Below are positions 5,942 to 8,238 of a stretch of 8,238 bases of DNA, piece after piece; position 1 is the first letter of the stretch; every line of letters starts with the position of its first letter. The position numbers and the translations under genes were made by a program. This DNA comes from Actinomycetota bacterium (lineage in GTDB: Bacteria > Actinomycetota > Thermoleophilia > UBA2241), in the NCBI GenBank assembly GCA_003132645.1, contig PKYM01000323.1:1-8238 (forward strand). Reading direction: 5' to 3'. The notes under the pieces are model-generated. The model did no database searches and was not told the DNA's origin. It was given only the letters and a program-made list of their open reading frames with translations.

Positions 5942-7321
5942 CTAGGCGACGAACGGCTTGCGCTTCAGGTACCTGCCTGCTCCGTCTTTGCCGACCCACC
6001 GGCCATCAGAGACGACCACTTCGCCCTTGCTGAAGACCGTTCGCACCGCGCCTTTGACGCGCATGCCTTCGTACGGCGTGTAGTCGATATTTTGCATGTG
6101 CGTGGCGGCGGAGATCACCCAATCGACCGATGGGTCGAAGACGACCACGTCGGCGTCGCTGCCCGGGGCGATGACGCCCTTCTGCGGGTAGAGTCCGAAC
6201 AAGCGCGCCGGCGCGCTGCTGAACACGTCCACGAGCTTCGGCATGGTGATCTCCCCTCCCTTCACGCCCAGCGTGTGGAGGATGAAGAGACGATGCTCCA
6301 CGCCTGGGCCACCGTTCGGGATCTTGTCGAACCTCGCGAGGCCCAGTTCCTTTTGGCCCTTGTAGTTGAAGGCGGCGTGGTCGCTCGCCACGGTCGCAAG
6401 ATCGCCGCTGCGCAGCCCGGCCCACAGCTGCGGCCAATTGGACTTGTCGCGCAGGGGCGGCGAGCAGACGAACTTGGCCCCCTCGAAGCCCGGAACATCG
6501 AAGTTGTCGGTCGACAGAGCGAGGTATTGAGGACACGTCTCCCCATAGACGATCTGGCCCTTGTCCTTGGCCGCCCGGATTGCATCCAGGGCTTTGGCGC
6601 AGCTGACATGCACGATGTAGATGGGCGCGCCGGCGATCTCGGCCATGATGATGGCTCGCCCTGTCGCCTCGCCTTCGGCCTCGACGGGACGCGAGCTCAG
6701 ATGGTATTTGGGGGCCGTCTTGCCCGCGGCAAGATGCTCACTCACGAGAACGTCGATGACGTCACCGTTCTCGGCGTGCACACAGATGAGGGCTCCGTGC
6801 TCGCGCCCCGTCCTGAGCATGCGCAGGAGGGTGCCGTCATCGATCATGATGGAGCCTTTGTAGGCCATGAAGAGCTTGAAACTCGTGACGCCTTCGTCTA
6901 CCAGCTTGGGGATCTCAGCCAGGGTCTCGTCGTTGAGATCGGTGACCGCCACATGGAGTCCGTAATCGACAGCCACGTCGCCGTCGGCTTTGTCCCTCCA
7001 GTCCTGGTAGGTCTTCGTCAGCGATTCACCCTGCGCCTGGATCGCGAAATCGATGATGGTCGTGGTCCCGCCGACTGCAGCGGCCTTCGTGCCGGTTTCG
7101 AAGCTCTCGCAGGCGATGGTCCCCCCAAAAGGCATCTCGAAGTGGGTGTGCACGTCTATTCCTCCGGGCATCACATACGCGCCCGAGGCATCGATGACCT
7201 GCGCGCCGTCAGAAGACAGATCCGAGCCCAACGCGACGATCTTGCCGCCGTCCAGCAGAACATCGGCCCGGTACTCGCCTTCAGAGCTGACAACGGTGCC
7301 GTTGGTGATGATCGACTTCAC
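5942..7321 (-). CDS. hydA: Dihydropyrimidinase / D-hydantoinase
   Basis: A 459-residue cyclic amidohydrolase with a two-metal centre, of typical family length. It opens dihydrouracil and dihydrothymine to N-carbamoyl-beta-alanine and N-carbamoyl-beta-aminoisobutyrate, the step after the dehydrogenase. The metal ligands are all present: His58 and His60 (GGIDVHTHFEMPFGG, 53-67), the Lys149 that is carbamylated in this family (SFKLFMAYKG, 147-156), His182 (CVHAENGD, 180-187), His238 (YIVHVSC, 235-241) and Asp314 (SDH, 313-315). The substrate-binding residues Tyr154, Ser287 and Asn336 (NGGPGVE) are also conserved. The start is GTG (7319-7321 on the complement) with a perfect AAGGAGG (complement of 7329-7335) seven bases upstream; the stop is TAG. 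The gene is convergent with the dehydrogenase and divergent from mmsA, so the three pathway genes form at least two or three transcripts. Hydantoinase activity on other 5-ring ureides cannot be excluded, but the context favours dihydropyrimidines. Confidence 0.94.
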   Translation of the reverse strand: MKSIITNGTVVSSEGEYRADVLLDGGKIVALGSDLSSDGAQVIDASGAYVMPGGIDVHTHFEMPFGGTIACESFETGTKAAAVGGTTTIIDFAIQAQGESLTKTYQDWRDKADGDVAVDYGLHVAVTDLNDETLAEIPKLVDEGVTSFKLFMAYKGSIMIDDGTLLRMLRTGREHGALICVHAENGDVIDVLVSEHLAAGKTAPKYHLSSRPVEAEGEATGRAIIMAEIAGAPIYIVHVSCAKALDAIRAAKDKGQIVYGETCPQYLALSTDNFDVPGFEGAKFVCSPPLRDKSNWPQLWAGLRSGDLATVASDHAAFNYKGQKELGLARFDKIPNGGPGVEHRLFILHTLGVKGGEITMPKLVDVFSSAPARLFGLYPQKGVIAPGSDADVVVFDPSVDWVISAATHMQNIDYTPYEGMRVKGAVRTVFSKGEVVVSDGRWVGKDGAGRYLKRKPFVA

Positions 7322-7342
7322 TTGCGATCCTCCTTCTTGGTC

Positions 7343-7357
7343 GCCCGCAACGCGGGC
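7343..7357 (-). promoter_or_regulatory. Small hairpin just upstream of the hydA ribosome binding site
   Basis: GCCCGC and GCGGGC flank a three-base loop (7343-7348 and 7352-7357), a 6-bp GC stem ending seven bases before the AAGGAGG of hydA on the minus strand. It may modulate translation or be incidental. Confidence 0.25.
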
Positions 7358-7402
7358 TTGTGTGCCTGGGGCGCTCTACACCTCGCCACCTCAGGCTGCT
7401 CC

Positions 7403-7411
7403 AATCTAGCA
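7403..7411 (-). promoter_or_regulatory. Putative extended -10 promoter of hydA
   Basis: On the minus strand, TGC followed by TAGATT (complement of 7403-7411) matches an extended -10 (TAGATT has 4 of 6 matches to TATAAT). No good -35 is visible at 17 bases. The predicted hydA leader would be about 75 bases. Its context GTGCTAGATTG resembles GTGCTAAGATTG at 2944-2955, before the dehydrogenase. Confidence 0.35.
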
Positions 7412-7664
7412 CACCGCAGTCTGCGAGCCCGGCGTCCGGCACGTCGCATCGCCTGAGCGCGCTCACGCCGCAAACAGCGTCCGTGCTGAGCTTCCCCTTG
7501 AACAAGCCCAGACAAGCTCGTAACGTGGTCTTAGTCGCTATTCTGGCGTCGCAGCGTTGAGGTGCGCTCCCTGCGCGACGGTCGATGCAGTCACCGGCCG
7601 GCCGGAGGAGCAAGGCGCTCCGGCGGAGCTAGGTTCACAAACACACCTTTGTTCTGCCGCGATT

Positions 7665-7676
7665 GTGCAACTGCAC
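7665..7676. repeat. 12-bp dyad GTGCA-AC-TGCAC upstream of mmsA
   Basis: Five-base perfect arms around AC, about 110 bases before the mmsA start. The first nine bases, GTGCAACTG, recur at 2958-2966 before the dehydrogenase, where they also begin a GTGCAA/TTGCAC dyad. This could be a shared operator half-site, but a shared 9-mer between two intervals of this size is not improbable by chance. Confidence 0.25.
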
Positions 7677-7786
7677 CCAGCGAATGAGAGCAATGGTCGC
7701 TACCATGGGTTGGCCGCACCTCACGTGGTCGGCATCGCATGGGCAGCGCCATCCCGGAGGGAAGATCCTCCAGAAGGAGTGGAAGA

Positions 7787-8238
7787 ATGACCGATACAGC
7801 ACAGAGCACCTTCAACCTTCTCGAACCCCTCAAGCAAAACTACGGCACCGTGCGCAACTTCATCAACGGCGAGTGGGTCGAGGCTAAGACCGACCGCTAC
7901 CTCGATGTCATCAACCCGGCCGACGGCATCTCGATCGCCAAGGTGCCGATGACCACCAAGGCCGAGACCGACAGGGCCATCCAGGCCGCCCACGACGCCT
8001 ACTGGGACTGGCGCTCCACGCCGCCGATCGTGCGGGCGCGCTACCTGTTCAAGATCAAGGCCCTCCTCGACCGCCATCACGAAGAGATCGCCCGTATCAC
8101 GACTCAGGAGCACGGCAAGGCGATCGACGAGGCTCGCGGCGAGACGCTGCGCTCGATCGAGAACGTCGAGACGGCGGCCGGCATCACCTCCCTGATGATG
8201 GGCTACAACTTAGAAGACGGCGCCGCCAAGAACATCGA
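7787..8238 (+). CDS. mmsA: (Methyl)malonate-semialdehyde dehydrogenase, CoA-acylating, 3' partial
   Basis: The first 150 residues of an aldehyde dehydrogenase superfamily protein of the MmsA/IolA type; full family members are about 490-500 residues, so the window holds about a third. These enzymes convert malonate semialdehyde to acetyl-CoA, or methylmalonate semialdehyde to propionyl-CoA, with NAD+ and CoA. The family pattern is clear: NFINGEWVEAKTD (residues 24-36), INPADG (42-47), TTQEHGKAIDEARGE (104-118) and the MmsA-characteristic IENVETAAGITSLMMG (123-138). The catalytic Cys and most of the NAD site lie beyond the window. ATG 7787 has AAGGAG at 7774-7779 with seven bases of spacing. 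Next to the dehydrogenase and dihydropyrimidinase, it most likely handles semialdehydes derived from beta-alanine and beta-aminoisobutyrate, the end products of uracil and thymine breakdown. A role in valine or inositol catabolism is the alternative. One TTA codon occurs near the end, as also in the dehydrogenase gene. Confidence 0.87.
   Translation, partial: MTDTAQSTFNLLEPLKQNYGTVRNFINGEWVEAKTDRYLDVINPADGISIAKVPMTTKAETDRAIQAAHDAYWDWRSTPPIVRARYLFKIKALLDRHHEEIARITTQEHGKAIDEARGETLRSIENVETAAGITSLMMGYNLEDGAAKNI

Larger units (their letters stand above)
7322..7786. other. Divergent regulatory interval between hydA and mmsA
   Basis: About 465 bases without a convincing gene. On the minus-strand side it holds the hydA Shine-Dalgarno, a small hairpin and a candidate extended -10. 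On the plus-strand side a weak promoter candidate for mmsA is TTGAAC (7498-7503), a 17-base spacer, and TAACGT (7521-7526). Further on are a hairpin GGAGC-AAGGC-GCTCC and the dyad GTGCA-AC-TGCAC (7665-7676). An open frame at 7557-7790 on + has no motif and overlaps the mmsA ribosome binding site, so it is not called. Confidence 0.55.

Noticed and set aside
5888..7456. Long open frame on the + strand opposite hydA
   Set aside because: Antisense shadow of hydA in high-GC DNA: composition is Arg/Asp/His-rich, with no motifs, and it would start inside the terminator palindrome.
7591..7612. GGCCGGCC-rich palindrome in the hydA-mmsA interval
   Set aside because: Short CG repeats of this kind are expected in GC-rich DNA, and nothing around it suggests a repeat family or attachment site.
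7557..7790. Open frame of 77 codons before mmsA
   Set aside because: It overlaps the mmsA Shine-Dalgarno and start in another frame and shows no motif.

Overview
This GC-rich bacterial window carries two metabolic modules plus a regulator between them. The actinobacterial-style PyrR, frequent Shine-Dalgarno sites of the AAGGAG type, GTG starts and extended -10 promoters of the form TGnTAnnnT suggest a high-GC Gram-positive (Actinomycetota, possibly a Coriobacteriia-like lineage). This is an inference: no rRNA or taxonomic marker is present, and Chloroflexota or a similar group cannot be excluded.

Left part (1-1942, + strand): the 3' end of a LUD-domain (LutC/YkgG) protein, entered through an Ala/Pro linker that implies a fusion to a domain lying before the window. 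Five bases later comes a complete LarA-like (DUF2088) nickel-pincer isomerase homologue with its key His/Lys residues conserved. Together they look like a lactate or 2-hydroxyacid utilisation operon.

Middle (1943-2698, + strand): a stand-alone pyrR with its own leader. The leader shows a plausible extended -10 promoter, then a hairpin that closely matches the known PyrR-binding loop, then a GC-rich hairpin with a T-run that encloses the Shine-Dalgarno just before the start codon. The pyrR gene is therefore probably autoregulated by UMP/PRPP.

Right part (2699-8238): reductive pyrimidine catabolism. A single-chain dihydropyrimidine dehydrogenase (PreT and PreA halves fused, + strand) converges on a dihydropyrimidinase gene (hydA, - strand), with a 23-bp perfect palindrome between their stops. 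Divergent from hydA is the 5' part of mmsA, a CoA-acylating (methyl)malonate-semialdehyde dehydrogenase that runs off the end. These enzymes cover step 1 (uracil/thymine to dihydropyrimidine), step 2 (ring opening to the ureido acid) and the last step (malonate or methylmalonate semialdehyde to acetyl- or propionyl-CoA). Beta-ureidopropionase and the beta-alanine transaminase are not in the window and may lie downstream or elsewhere.

Two long non-coding stretches (2699-3228 and 7322-7786) hold putative promoters, dyads and hairpins but no convincing gene. No tRNA, rRNA, CRISPR array, insertion sequence or phage gene was seen. The enzymes are of known families. The items most worth a second look are the PyrR leader, the fused dehydrogenase, the pairing of pyrR with catabolic genes, and the lutC/larA-like pair.
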